From the NCBI GenBank assembly GCA_030442055.1, contig JAUJEB010000001.1:1054001-1118000 (forward strand): DNA of 64,000 nucleotides, written 5' to 3'. The stretch is from Agaribacillus aureus (GTDB lineage: Bacteria; Bacteroidota; Bacteroidia; Cytophagales; Cyclobacteriaceae). Below, piece after piece: positions 53,746 through 61,771 of this stretch (position 1 is its first letter; each line of letters opens with the position of its first letter). The notes under the pieces are model-generated. The model saw nothing but the letters and a program-made list of their open reading frames with translations. It had not been told where the DNA came from and made no database searches. The translations under genes were made by a program, and so were the position numbers.

Positions 53746-53781
53746 TGTAGAATAAATATATAAAATTTTACAAATTCTACA
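53746..53781. promoter_or_regulatory. Inverted repeat upstream of PadR gene
   Basis: TGTAGAAT (53746-53753) and ATTCTACA (53774-53781) are perfect arms separated by 20 bases. The position just before the padR start suggests an autorepression operator (inference). Confidence 0.55.
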
Positions 53782-53800
53782 AATATGAAATTTGATTATT

Positions 53801-54235
53801 TCAATTTCCTCCCTTGATAGCTTTCAGTAGTTTCGGGGAAATCTTTTTAATTCTTAACTGGTAGTTTAAATAGTAGGAAGGATAATAGGTTGGTGTTTTA
53901 AAAGCCAGGTCTTTTTGTAATTGGTTAGTAGGGATATAGGAACTAAAGGACGGGCTTGCCTTATCGGCGTATTCCAGGGCTTCGCGCTCCTTTAATAATT
54001 TTCGTGTGTCTTTTGTGGAAAACCCACGGGTTTTATGCTTTCCGCTCTCGCCCGAAGTGGACGACAGCCGTGTAATATTGTTTGAAACCCTGAGCGGTTC
54101 TATGACATTTCGGTGAATAATAAGTTTTTGGTCTGCAGAAAGCACATAATTGCTACTGTCGGCCTGCGCAATTACATTCTGACACATCATTGACGATGCT
54201 CCGAAAAACAACAGCAAGTAAGTGAAACCCTTCAT
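53801..54235 (-). CDS. Hypothetical exported protein
   Basis: The start at 54235 (MKGFTYLLLFFG) gives 144 residues with a signal peptide (cleavage near VIAQ). The mature part is basic and Ser/Thr/Tyr-rich with no recognised domain. It ends KAIKGGN. It lies alone between padR and the divergent LysR gene. Function unknown. Confidence 0.6.
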   Translation of the reverse strand: MKGFTYLLLFFGASSMMCQNVIAQADSSNYVLSADQKLIIHRNVIEPLRVSNNITRLSSTSGESGKHKTRGFSTKDTRKLLKEREALEYADKASPSFSSYIPTNQLQKDLAFKTPTYYPSYYLNYQLRIKKISPKLLKAIKGGN

Positions 54236-54456
54236 GATTTTAACATTCAATTAATTAAGTAAGCGCTATTTTCATTAAAAAGTTTCAAAATTTATCCATT
54301 TATAGTGAAAAACACCAGTATCTTGGGGGTTGACTTTCCAGGAGTCATCACCACAGTTCCAACGATCTGGAATTTGGTAAGTAAAGTTGCAATATTAGTA
54401 CCTCCCGATATTGTCCGGTTTAAGATAAATAGCTTAAATTAGTAACGCATTTTCAA

Positions 54457-55365
54457 ATGGTAGCTACCATGTTATCCACAAGTTATGAGGTATTTTTTGA
54501 GGTAGCCAGTTGTCAAAGCTTTTCCAAGGCTTCCAGGAAGTTGTATTTGACACAGCCGGCGGTCAGCAAACATGTCAAAAAGCTGGAACATGAACTGGGA
54601 ATCAGTTTGTTTATCCGGCAGGGAAATACTATTTCGTTGACACAGGCGGGAAAAAAGCTTTATGAATCGCTACATCAGGCCAAGATAATACAAAATAGTA
54701 TTAAGTTTGACCTTGGCGTAATCAAGAAGCTGGAAGAAGCAAGAGGCACACTGAGCTTAGGCTCCAGCACTACCCTTTCCCTGTACATGCTTCCCAAAAT
54801 AATATCGCTGGTTCATAAGAAATATCCCAATATTCAGATCCAATTGCTTAACCGAAACACAGAAAATGTACTAAAGGCCTTGCTCAATAAAGAAATAGAT
54901 CTGGGCGTAATTGAAGGGGAGCATAAAATTAGCGCTGTTTCTTATCAGTATTTTACCGACGATGAGGTCATTGCCGTTTGTTCGGTCCATAGCCCATTTG
55001 CCGGCAAGACAATAGATTTACAGGATTTAAGGCAAATACCGCTGGCACTGCGGGAACAGGGATCGGGAACGCTCTCCGCCTTGTATGAAGCGCTGGAGAA
55101 AAAAGGATTAAAGCCCAAGGAATTAAATGTTAATATAAAAATCGGCGGAACAGAGGCGTTGAAAAACTTCCTCAAGGAAGATGTTTGCCTGGGATTTCTT
55201 CCAAGGAGATCGGTTTCATTGGAGCTGGAAAATAAAACCATGAAGGAAGTAGAGATTGAAGGATTAACAATACATCGAAAGTTCTATTTCATCATGAGGC
55301 AGGGAGAGGAACAGGCAGGCATCATCAGAGAATTTATAAAAACTGCCAGGCTTCACTATAACTAA
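54457..55365 (+). CDS. LysR family transcriptional regulator
   Basis: The 302-residue protein has the N-terminal LysR helix-turn-helix (FFEVASCQSFSKASRKLYLTQ, AVSKHVKKLEHELG) and a type 2 periplasmic-binding-protein-like effector domain (LGSSTTLSLYMLPKIIS, VIEGEHKIS, KNFLKEDVCLGFLP). It resembles CysB/selenium-metabolism-type LysR proteins. The start is at 54457 or, equally plausible, at 54469; a perfect 14-bp palindrome ATGGTAGCTACCAT spans both ATGs. It is followed by the threonine synthase gene on the same strand. Confidence 0.92.
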   Translation: MVATMLSTSYEVFFEVASCQSFSKASRKLYLTQPAVSKHVKKLEHELGISLFIRQGNTISLTQAGKKLYESLHQAKIIQNSIKFDLGVIKKLEEARGTLSLGSSTTLSLYMLPKIISLVHKKYPNIQIQLLNRNTENVLKALLNKEIDLGVIEGEHKISAVSYQYFTDDEVIAVCSVHSPFAGKTIDLQDLRQIPLALREQGSGTLSALYEALEKKGLKPKELNVNIKIGGTEALKNFLKEDVCLGFLPRRSVSLELENKTMKEVEIEGLTIHRKFYFIMRQGEEQAGIIREFIKTARLHYN

Positions 55366-55366
55366 T

Positions 55367-55432
55367 GGTTATAGCTTATAATTAAATATTGCACTATCTG
55401 TTATAATTGTTGTGGCCGTGTAGATAATTTTG
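55367..55432. promoter_or_regulatory. Candidate LysR site before the threonine synthase gene
   Basis: In the 74-bp gap TTATA-GCT-TATAA is a perfect inverted repeat, and TGTTATAATTG follows about 20 bp later. The size and the AT-rich dyad fit a LysR box. It may let the LysR protein control the next gene (inference). Confidence 0.35.
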
Positions 55433-55439
55433 AACTATC

Positions 55440-56615
55440 ATGTTTGAAACTATCAGATTATCGCCCCAGGCATTCCTGTTATGCTCTCATTGTAGCCGGT
55501 CCTTCGATTTGACTAACAGGCAGTCCTATTGCCAGCATTGTGAGAAGCCATTGCTAGTGAAATACGATTTAACCGGCTTTTTTGATAAGGATTTATTGGA
55601 TTCTGATAACCTGACCATGTGGCGATATGCGGCGATGCTTCCGATCCGGGACAGGGATCATATTGTAAGTCTTGGCGAAGGAATGACACCTATGCTTCCC
55701 CTGAGGAATTTAGGCTACAACCATGGCTTTGATCAATTATGGCTAAAAGATGAAGGTCAGAATCCAACCGGTTCATTTAAATCCAGGGGCATCAGTATGG
55801 CTGTCTCAAAGGCCCTGGAGCTAGGGGTAACAGACTGCATTGTCCCTACAGCCGGCAATGCTGGCGGGGCTATGAGCGCCTATTGTGCGGCGGCGGGTAT
55901 CAGAGCCACGGTGATTATGCCAAAAAATACGCCACAAATTTTTAAGGATGAATGCAGGTTGTTTGGGGCAGAACTCATGCTGGTTGACGGACTGATAGAC
56001 CAGTGCGGCAAGGAGATAACCCGCATAAAAGCGAAAAAGGATGTGTATGATATTTCCACCATGAAAGAACCTTATCGCCTGGAAGGGAAAAAAACCATGG
56101 GTTACGAAATAGCCGAACAAATGGACTGGAGCCTGCCCGATGTGATTTTGTATCCAACGGGAGGTGGTACGGGATTAATTGGCATTTGGAAGGCATTTCA
56201 GGAATTGCTGGATCTGGGATGGATTGAAGGAAAGCTACCAAAAATGATTGCCGTTCAGTCTGAAAATTGCTCACCCGTAGTTGAGGCTTTTCATAAGAGA
56301 CAGTCGATTTCCAAAAATTACCAAGGCTCCATAGCTAGTGGCCTGGCAGTGCCCCGGGCATTCGGGCAGGATCTGATTATGAAGGCGCTACGGGAATCAG
56401 GGGGTTTTGCTACGACGGTTAGCGAAAGTGAGATCCTGAAGGGCGTAAAAGAAATAACACGGACGGAAGGTGTTCTGGTCTCACCCGAAGGTGCTGCCGT
56501 CTGGATGGCATTACTAAAACTGACGAACGCAGGCTATATTAAACGGGATGAAAAAATAGTTTTGCTCAATACCGGCTCCGGGTATAAATATTTTGAGAAT
56601 ATTGTAGAAAATTGA
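55440..56615 (+). CDS. thrC: Threonine synthase
   Basis: The 391-residue fold-type II PLP enzyme has a short N-terminal zinc-ribbon-like motif (CSHC...CQHC, residues 16-34), the PLP lysine in NPTGSFKSRG, the phosphate loop PTAGNAGGAMSAY and GGGTGLIG. It converts O-phosphohomoserine to threonine, although paralogues of this short type have been found in other roles. No other threonine-pathway gene lies nearby. It is convergent with the sigma-factor gene. Confidence 0.85.
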   Translation: MFETIRLSPQAFLLCSHCSRSFDLTNRQSYCQHCEKPLLVKYDLTGFFDKDLLDSDNLTMWRYAAMLPIRDRDHIVSLGEGMTPMLPLRNLGYNHGFDQLWLKDEGQNPTGSFKSRGISMAVSKALELGVTDCIVPTAGNAGGAMSAYCAAAGIRATVIMPKNTPQIFKDECRLFGAELMLVDGLIDQCGKEITRIKAKKDVYDISTMKEPYRLEGKKTMGYEIAEQMDWSLPDVILYPTGGGTGLIGIWKAFQELLDLGWIEGKLPKMIAVQSENCSPVVEAFHKRQSISKNYQGSIASGLAVPRAFGQDLIMKALRESGGFATTVSESEILKGVKEITRTEGVLVSPEGAAVWMALLKLTNAGYIKRDEKIVLLNTGSGYKYFENIVEN

Positions 56616-56696
56616 GGTGGTTTGTTTTGACGAAAATTATTCTGCGTAGCCAACAGTATCCGAGCCCTGAAAGGGGCTGCAGGTAATGATGTTGAT

Positions 56697-57374
56697 CTAT
56701 TGAAGAATTGACTTCATTACCTGATTAACCATTTTATCACATCGCCCAAAGCCAAATTCAAAGGCTTCTGCCGTTGAAACCGAGGCATAAAGGCTCTCCT
56801 TCAACATCGTTTTCGCCCGGTGCAACCTCACTTTAACATTGCCGACACTAATGTTCAAACAGGTGGAAATTTCAGCTATTGGCATCTCTTCCACTTTACC
56901 CAGCATGTAAATCACCCTATATTTTGAGGGCAAATTCTCAATGGCTTTTTCAAACATCTGTTTTGCCTCTTGTTTAATCATATTTTTTTCCGGATTCAAA
57001 TTATCCGACCCTGGCAGACGGAACACGCTCTGGTGGAATAGCGGGGAGTCAATGTTCAGGAGCAAGTGGTTTTTTCTTTTTGATTTAATCCTTGCCAGCG
57101 CTTCATTAATTCCGATGCGAATCAGCCAGGTCGAAAAGTTTGCTTTTTGATTAAATTGATAGAGTTTTTCGTAAGATTTCAAATACGTGTTTTGCATTAC
57201 ATCCTCCACCTCTGCCTCATCACGTAAATAGCTTTTAATCACCCTATACAACTTCTGATTATTCCTTCTCATTAATATTTCAAATAACTCCTTCTCTCCT
57301 GACAATATCTTTTCAACCACCACAGAATCCTGCACTTCATGGCCGCTGTTATAACCAATTCCAGATGTCTTCAT
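56697..57374 (-). CDS. ECF-type RNA polymerase sigma factor
   Basis: The start at 57374 (MKTSGIGYNSGHEVQ) gives 225 residues. Region 2 is AEVEDVMQNTYLKSYEKLYQ with FSTWLIRIGINEALARIKSK; region 4 is LPSKYRVIYMLGKVEEMPIA followed by ISVGNVKVRLHRAKTMLKES. No anti-sigma factor is adjacent. It is divergent from the DoxX gene. The C-terminus after region 4 is about 25 residues longer than usual and contains a single Cys. Confidence 0.92.
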   Translation of the reverse strand: MKTSGIGYNSGHEVQDSVVVEKILSGEKELFEILMRRNNQKLYRVIKSYLRDEAEVEDVMQNTYLKSYEKLYQFNQKANFSTWLIRIGINEALARIKSKRKNHLLLNIDSPLFHQSVFRLPGSDNLNPEKNMIKQEAKQMFEKAIENLPSKYRVIYMLGKVEEMPIAEISTCLNISVGNVKVRLHRAKTMLKESLYASVSTAEAFEFGFGRCDKMVNQVMKSILQ

Positions 57375-57494
57375 AGCGATATTTTTATTGTTAGATAAAC
57401 AATTGGAAAAAAAGTTACAATTACCTGTAACCATTTTGCCCTGATGTTATCCAATAGGAACATCAAGTAATTCTTTCTTTCAAAAACAAAAATT

Positions 57495-57884
57495 ATGACT
57501 GAAAAGATCAAACAAACCCTGATAATACTAAAATACACCTATGGAATCGTCCCTATCGTGGCCGGATTAGACAAATTTACCAATCTCCTGACCGATTGGA
57601 CCCAATATGTGGGCCTGGGTATGGCTTCCGTGTTACCTTTTGAACCAACTACTTTTATGATGATCGTCGGGGTTATAGAAATTGCGGCCGGGTTGTTGGT
57701 ATTGCTGCGAACCAATCTCGGCGGCCTGGTGGTTACCGGATGGCTGGTTGCTATCGCCATTATACTTATATCCAGTGGTCATTACATCGATATAGCTATA
57801 AGAGATCTGGTCATGGCAGCCGGCGCTTATGTCCTGGCAACGCTATATGAGCCGGTTTCCGGAAAAAAACTGGCCAATAACTGA
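57495..57884 (+). CDS. DoxX-like membrane protein
   Basis: The 129-residue protein has four hydrophobic segments and the DoxX pattern near the start (YGIVPIVAGLDKFTNLLTDW) and in the middle (MMIVGVIEIAAGLLVLL). DoxX proteins are membrane proteins linked in some bacteria to redox stress, so regulation by the divergent sigma factor is plausible. It ends just before a strong terminator. Confidence 0.8.
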   Translation: MTEKIKQTLIILKYTYGIVPIVAGLDKFTNLLTDWTQYVGLGMASVLPFEPTTFMMIVGVIEIAAGLLVLLRTNLGGLVVTGWLVAIAIILISSGHYIDIAIRDLVMAAGAYVLATLYEPVSGKKLANN

Positions 57885-57950
57885 TCATAAACTGTCAAAG
57901 ACTGCATAAATTTTAGAAAGTAAAATGTAATAAGTTCCTAATTCAAAATA

Positions 57951-57985
57951 AAAAGAGGTAGTAAATTCACTTTACTACCTCTTTT
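57951..57985. terminator. Bidirectional terminator between DoxX and the efflux genes
   Basis: A 14-bp stem, AAAGAGGTAGTAAA with TTTACTACCTCTTT around a 5-base loop, with A run before and T run after. It serves the convergent doxX-like (+) and HlyD (-) genes. Confidence 0.9.
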
Positions 57986-58004
57986 TGTATGAGTTTTTCA
58001 AAGG

Positions 58005-59399
58005 TTAATCATCGTCATCTTCTTTCTTATCACCGCGTTTTCCTTTTTTCTTGGGTTTAATTTTATCACCTTTTTTAATACGTTTGGAAACTACCAAAAA
58101 CGGACCGGAGACCACTTCGTCTCCTTCACTAACTCCCTCCAGCACCTCAATATTATCGAAATCGCTGATTCCCGTTGTTACCTCCACCATTTTGGCGGCC
58201 CCATTGTCATTGACAAATACAACTTCCAGAATTTCATCCTCATCATCTCCTTCTCTGTCTTCATTCACCTCTTCATCTTCTTCCTCTTCGTCATCATCCT
58301 TGTTAAACCTGTCAAGCTTTTTTGGATCCCTGGTGGTAACTGACGCCAGGGGAACCGTCAGTACATTTTCTTTTCTTTCGGTAATGATATCAACACTTGC
58401 CGTCATACCGGGACGGAATGGCGTTTTTATATTTCTTTCTTTTAGCAGTTCCTGAAACGAGCTATTCAGAATGCGTATTCTCACCTCAAATTCTGTGACT
58501 GCATCTGCTGAGGCTTTTTCATTAGCGGTATTGGCAATAGCGGTAACCACCCCTTTGAACTTCTTATCCAAATTGGAATAGGCATCCACATCGATGATAG
58601 CTGTATCGTTTAATGACACCCTGATGATATCATTTTCGTTTACATCAACCCTCACCTCCATCTTATTCAGATCGGCAATGCGCAACAGCTCCGTACCGGA
58701 CATCATGTTACTACCCACTACTCTTTCACCTTTTTCAACATTTAACTTTGAAACCGTGCCGCCAGACGGGGCATATACGTTGGTCAACCGAAGATTTTCT
58801 GCCGCTTCGGATACCGATGCCTGTGAACTTTTTACAATAAATTCCGAGGCCCTGACATTTTCAAAAGCTGATTTTTTATCATTTTCTGCAGCCAAAAAAT
58901 TGGCCTGCGCCAATTCCCAGTCCGATTTGGAAATAACCTTTTGGTCCCAAAGTTTTTGCTGACGCTTGTACTCCAGGTTGGCCCGGTCAAAATTGGCCGC
59001 CGCTTTGGAATAAGCAGCCTTGGCGTTGGCCAGATTAGCCTTTTGTGTGTTCAAAGACGCCTTAGTTCTTTCCAGGGCTGATTCCAGGTTATCCGGCCTG
59101 ATTTTTACCAGTAACTTGCCATACGTCACCGAGTCTCCTTCCTCCACATTCAACTCTATAATTTCTCCCGACACATCGGGACTCAGCTTGATTTCTATCT
59201 CAGGCTGTACGGTACCGGAAGCACTTACCTTTTCCACGACAGTCGTTTTTTTGGCTTTGGAGAGGTTTACTTCAATTTCTTTAGATTTACCTACCCAGCC
59301 CTGGGACTTTCCAACAATTACAATCAACAACAAAAGCACCACGAATCCACCCAGTATATATATTAATTTGTTACTATTCTTTTTCTTTGGTCTTGCCAT
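58005..59399 (-). CDS. Periplasmic adaptor (HlyD/MacA family) of an efflux system
   Basis: The ATG at 59399 (MARPKKKNSNK) or the one a codon before it starts a 464-residue adaptor. It has an N-terminal membrane anchor (about 12-32), a lipoyl/barrel-sandwich pair (SGTVQPEIEIKLSPDVSGEI, VYAPSGGTVSKLNVEKGERV), a helical hairpin of about 100 residues and a beta-barrel (FRPGMTASVDI). It links an inner-membrane pump to TolC. An acidic loop of about 25 residues (DDDEEEEDEEVNEDREGDDE) interrupts the membrane-proximal domain. Only one base separates it from the TolC stop codon. Confidence 0.92.
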   Translation of the reverse strand: MARPKKKNSNKLIYILGGFVVLLLLIVIVGKSQGWVGKSKEIEVNLSKAKKTTVVEKVSASGTVQPEIEIKLSPDVSGEIIELNVEEGDSVTYGKLLVKIRPDNLESALERTKASLNTQKANLANAKAAYSKAAANFDRANLEYKRQQKLWDQKVISKSDWELAQANFLAAENDKKSAFENVRASEFIVKSSQASVSEAAENLRLTNVYAPSGGTVSKLNVEKGERVVGSNMMSGTELLRIADLNKMEVRVDVNENDIIRVSLNDTAIIDVDAYSNLDKKFKGVVTAIANTANEKASADAVTEFEVRIRILNSSFQELLKERNIKTPFRPGMTASVDIITERKENVLTVPLASVTTRDPKKLDRFNKDDDEEEEDEEVNEDREGDDEDEILEVVFVNDNGAAKMVEVTTGISDFDNIEVLEGVSEGDEVVSGPFLVVSKRIKKGDKIKPKKKGKRGDKKEDDDD

Positions 59400-59402
59400 C
59401 AT

Positions 59403-60863
59403 TTAAAAAGTTAAAGATTTACCCTGATAAAAGTCTAATATCTTGGTTTTAAAGATAAAGTCATATTTGTTTCTCACCAGGTCGGACTTTGCCTGATACA
59501 AATCATTTTCCGCAATCTGATAATCTACAAAATTAATTACACCCAGATTATATTGCTGGGACGCAATTCTAAATGACTCTTCCAATGCCTCTACCTGCTT
59601 CAGGGAGGCATCATAATTTTTTGAAGCGGCAAAGGCGTCATAGTATGCCTGCTCTATCACCTGTCTCAAGGTCTGCCTTGTCTGTCTGGCGTCTATCTCA
59701 GCCCTTTGCTTCTGTATTTTGGAGCGTTGTATGTTTGATCTTGTTGTCAGGCCGTTGAATATTGGGATACTTAGCTGCAAACTTAGCTGTTGGTTAAAGT
59801 TATCACTAAACTGCTCACTTACAGAATAACCCTCATCAACCCCAATCACATTGGGCCTGGTCACTTCGCTCAAAACCACTTCATTAGTATTTTCAACAAA
59901 ACCAATAGGCACTATTTGATCAACCGTACCATCCACAATATCTCTTTGACGATCAACGGCATCCGAGTAATTGGATCCAAGGCTTCCACGAATAGAAACC
60001 GAGGGGTACAAGCCTCCTTTGGCAATAGCTTCCCCTTTGGCAGCGCTTTCCACGTTCAGGTCTGCACTTTTAATATCGGGTTGAATAGCCAGGGACGTTT
60101 TGTATATCTCTTCGACATTGATGGCGGCTATGGCCTGCGGATCGACTTCCAGATCGGGAATCACAATGTCAAACGGCTCGCTGGCGGGAATCAGCAGCGC
60201 CTGTTTTAAATTCAATAAAGAAATATTCAAATTATTTTCGGCATTGACCACATTCACCTCATTGGTAGCCAATTGCGACTGCAGGTTTAGCAAGTTGGAA
60301 TAAGGCAGTGAACCGGCTTCCACCAGCGCCTTGGTTCTTTCCAATTGCTGCTGCGTGGAAGCCAGCTGCGTACGATTGTTACTTAGCAGCTCTTTGTTGA
60401 ATATCACGTTCAAATACAAAGAAGCAACGTTTAAGGCTATATCATTGCGGGCATCGTCCAGGTCTTTTTTGCTGGCATTAAGGTCAAGGATCCCCTGTTT
60501 AATGGTATTCTGCTTTTGAAATCCTGAAAATAACGTCACGCCAGTGCTGGCACTGTATCCTGTAAATGCAACTCTTTGATTAATGAACAAATTGGTAGTC
60601 GGGTCAATCCCTCTTCCCCAGTTAAACCCATAGTTTCCCCCCGCGTTCAGGGTCGGCAACAGATCGGCTTTCGACTGTTTCAAATTCACCTCCCTGTCCC
60701 GAACTGTCAATTTAGATTGTTGTAAGGTCAGGTTTTTTTCCCAGGCCTGATCAATACATTCCTGCAGGTTCCACTTTTTAACATTGTCATTATCCTGAGC
60801 CTTGCTTTCCAGCCCAAAGATCAGTCCAAAAAGCAAAAGATAATACTTGGCTATTTTTATCAT
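59403..60863 (-). CDS. TolC family outer-membrane efflux protein
   Basis: The 486-residue protein has a signal peptide (LLLFGLIFGLESKAQ) and the TolC double repeat: ECIDQAWEKNLTLQQSKLTV, TPSLNAGGNYGFNWGRGID type start, then YLNVIFNKELLSNNRTQLAS and the second half IPIFNGLTTRSNIQRSK...QVEALEESFRIASQQYNLGV. It forms the outer-membrane duct for the adaptor that follows directly (TAA|ATG). The pump itself (ABC or RND) is not in the window. The serine dehydratase gene ends 3 bp before its start. Confidence 0.92.
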   Translation of the reverse strand: MIKIAKYYLLLFGLIFGLESKAQDNDNVKKWNLQECIDQAWEKNLTLQQSKLTVRDREVNLKQSKADLLPTLNAGGNYGFNWGRGIDPTTNLFINQRVAFTGYSASTGVTLFSGFQKQNTIKQGILDLNASKKDLDDARNDIALNVASLYLNVIFNKELLSNNRTQLASTQQQLERTKALVEAGSLPYSNLLNLQSQLATNEVNVVNAENNLNISLLNLKQALLIPASEPFDIVIPDLEVDPQAIAAINVEEIYKTSLAIQPDIKSADLNVESAAKGEAIAKGGLYPSVSIRGSLGSNYSDAVDRQRDIVDGTVDQIVPIGFVENTNEVVLSEVTRPNVIGVDEGYSVSEQFSDNFNQQLSLQLSIPIFNGLTTRSNIQRSKIQKQRAEIDARQTRQTLRQVIEQAYYDAFAASKNYDASLKQVEALEESFRIASQQYNLGVINFVDYQIAENDLYQAKSDLVRNKYDFIFKTKILDFYQGKSLTF

Positions 60864-60866
60864 ATC

Positions 60867-61544
60867 TTAAAGATCAATATCTGGTATATAAATTATTTCA
60901 TCCACCCACTTCAGGCTTTCCAGGTATTTAAGGGTCAACGGCTTAAGCCCGGAATCCATTTCGATCACCTGGCAGGCAAGATCATTTCTTCCCTTTCTGG
61001 AGACGGACATTGTGGCAATATTGCAATCATCCTGGGCCAGTACATTGGCGATAAAGGCAATGCTTCCTCTTACATCATCGGCCGTGATGATCAATGTATG
61101 TAAACTAACACTAAAATTGGCAGTGAATCCGTTGATCTCAGCAATGTTTACGATACCTCCTCCCAGGCTTTCCCCCAATATCTCCACCTTATCTTTTCCG
61201 GCCGTCAGGTTAATTTTCAATGTGTTAGGGTGCAGGGTCGAGGCATTGCCAACGGATTTAAACGCATACTTAAGTTTTTCTTTTTTAGCATGCTCAAAAG
61301 AATTTTTGATGCGATTATCATCCGTTTTGAAGTCCAGCAACCCTCCAATAACAGCTTTGTCGCTGCCATGCCCCTCGTAAGTCCTGGCAAAGGAATTGTA
61401 GAAGGTAATAACTGCTTTTTCAGGTTTCTTGCCCAACACTCTGATAGCCGCTCTGGCTATCCTTACCACGCCGGCTGTGTGAGAACTGGAAGGACCTATC
61501 ATCACCGGGCCTATCATTTCAAAAACGCTGCTTTTTGTGACCAT
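60867..61544 (-). CDS. sdaAB: L-serine ammonia-lyase, iron-sulfur-dependent, beta subunit
   Basis: The 225-residue subunit has MIGPSSSHTAGVVRIARAA, FYNSFARTYEGHGSDKAVIG and a C-terminal ACT domain (SLHTLIITADDVRGSIAFIA). With the alpha subunit it deaminates serine to pyruvate. The alpha gene is not in the window. It sits 3 bp upstream of the TolC gene, so the three genes are probably one transcript, an unusual pairing for serine breakdown and efflux. Confidence 0.93.
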   Translation of the reverse strand: MVTKSSVFEMIGPVMIGPSSSHTAGVVRIARAAIRVLGKKPEKAVITFYNSFARTYEGHGSDKAVIGGLLDFKTDDNRIKNSFEHAKKEKLKYAFKSVGNASTLHPNTLKINLTAGKDKVEILGESLGGGIVNIAEINGFTANFSVSLHTLIITADDVRGSIAFIANVLAQDDCNIATMSVSRKGRNDLACQVIEMDSGLKPLTLKYLESLKWVDEIIYIPDIDL

Positions 61545-61771
61545 AGATTGTTAGATTACTTTTCAATAATAAGTAATATTTTAGTTTTCGATAACAATAA
61601 AGTTATAAATGGTTATATTCTTCCATGAAAAACCGATGAAAGTGTAAATAAACGAAATTTCCACTTTCTGATAATTAATTGCAGCCAAATACCCAATGGT
61701 GAATCAACTAAAACCAGGACTATATACGGCCCAAAACCAATCCAATTATTACCTAAATTGTTTTAGTGTTT

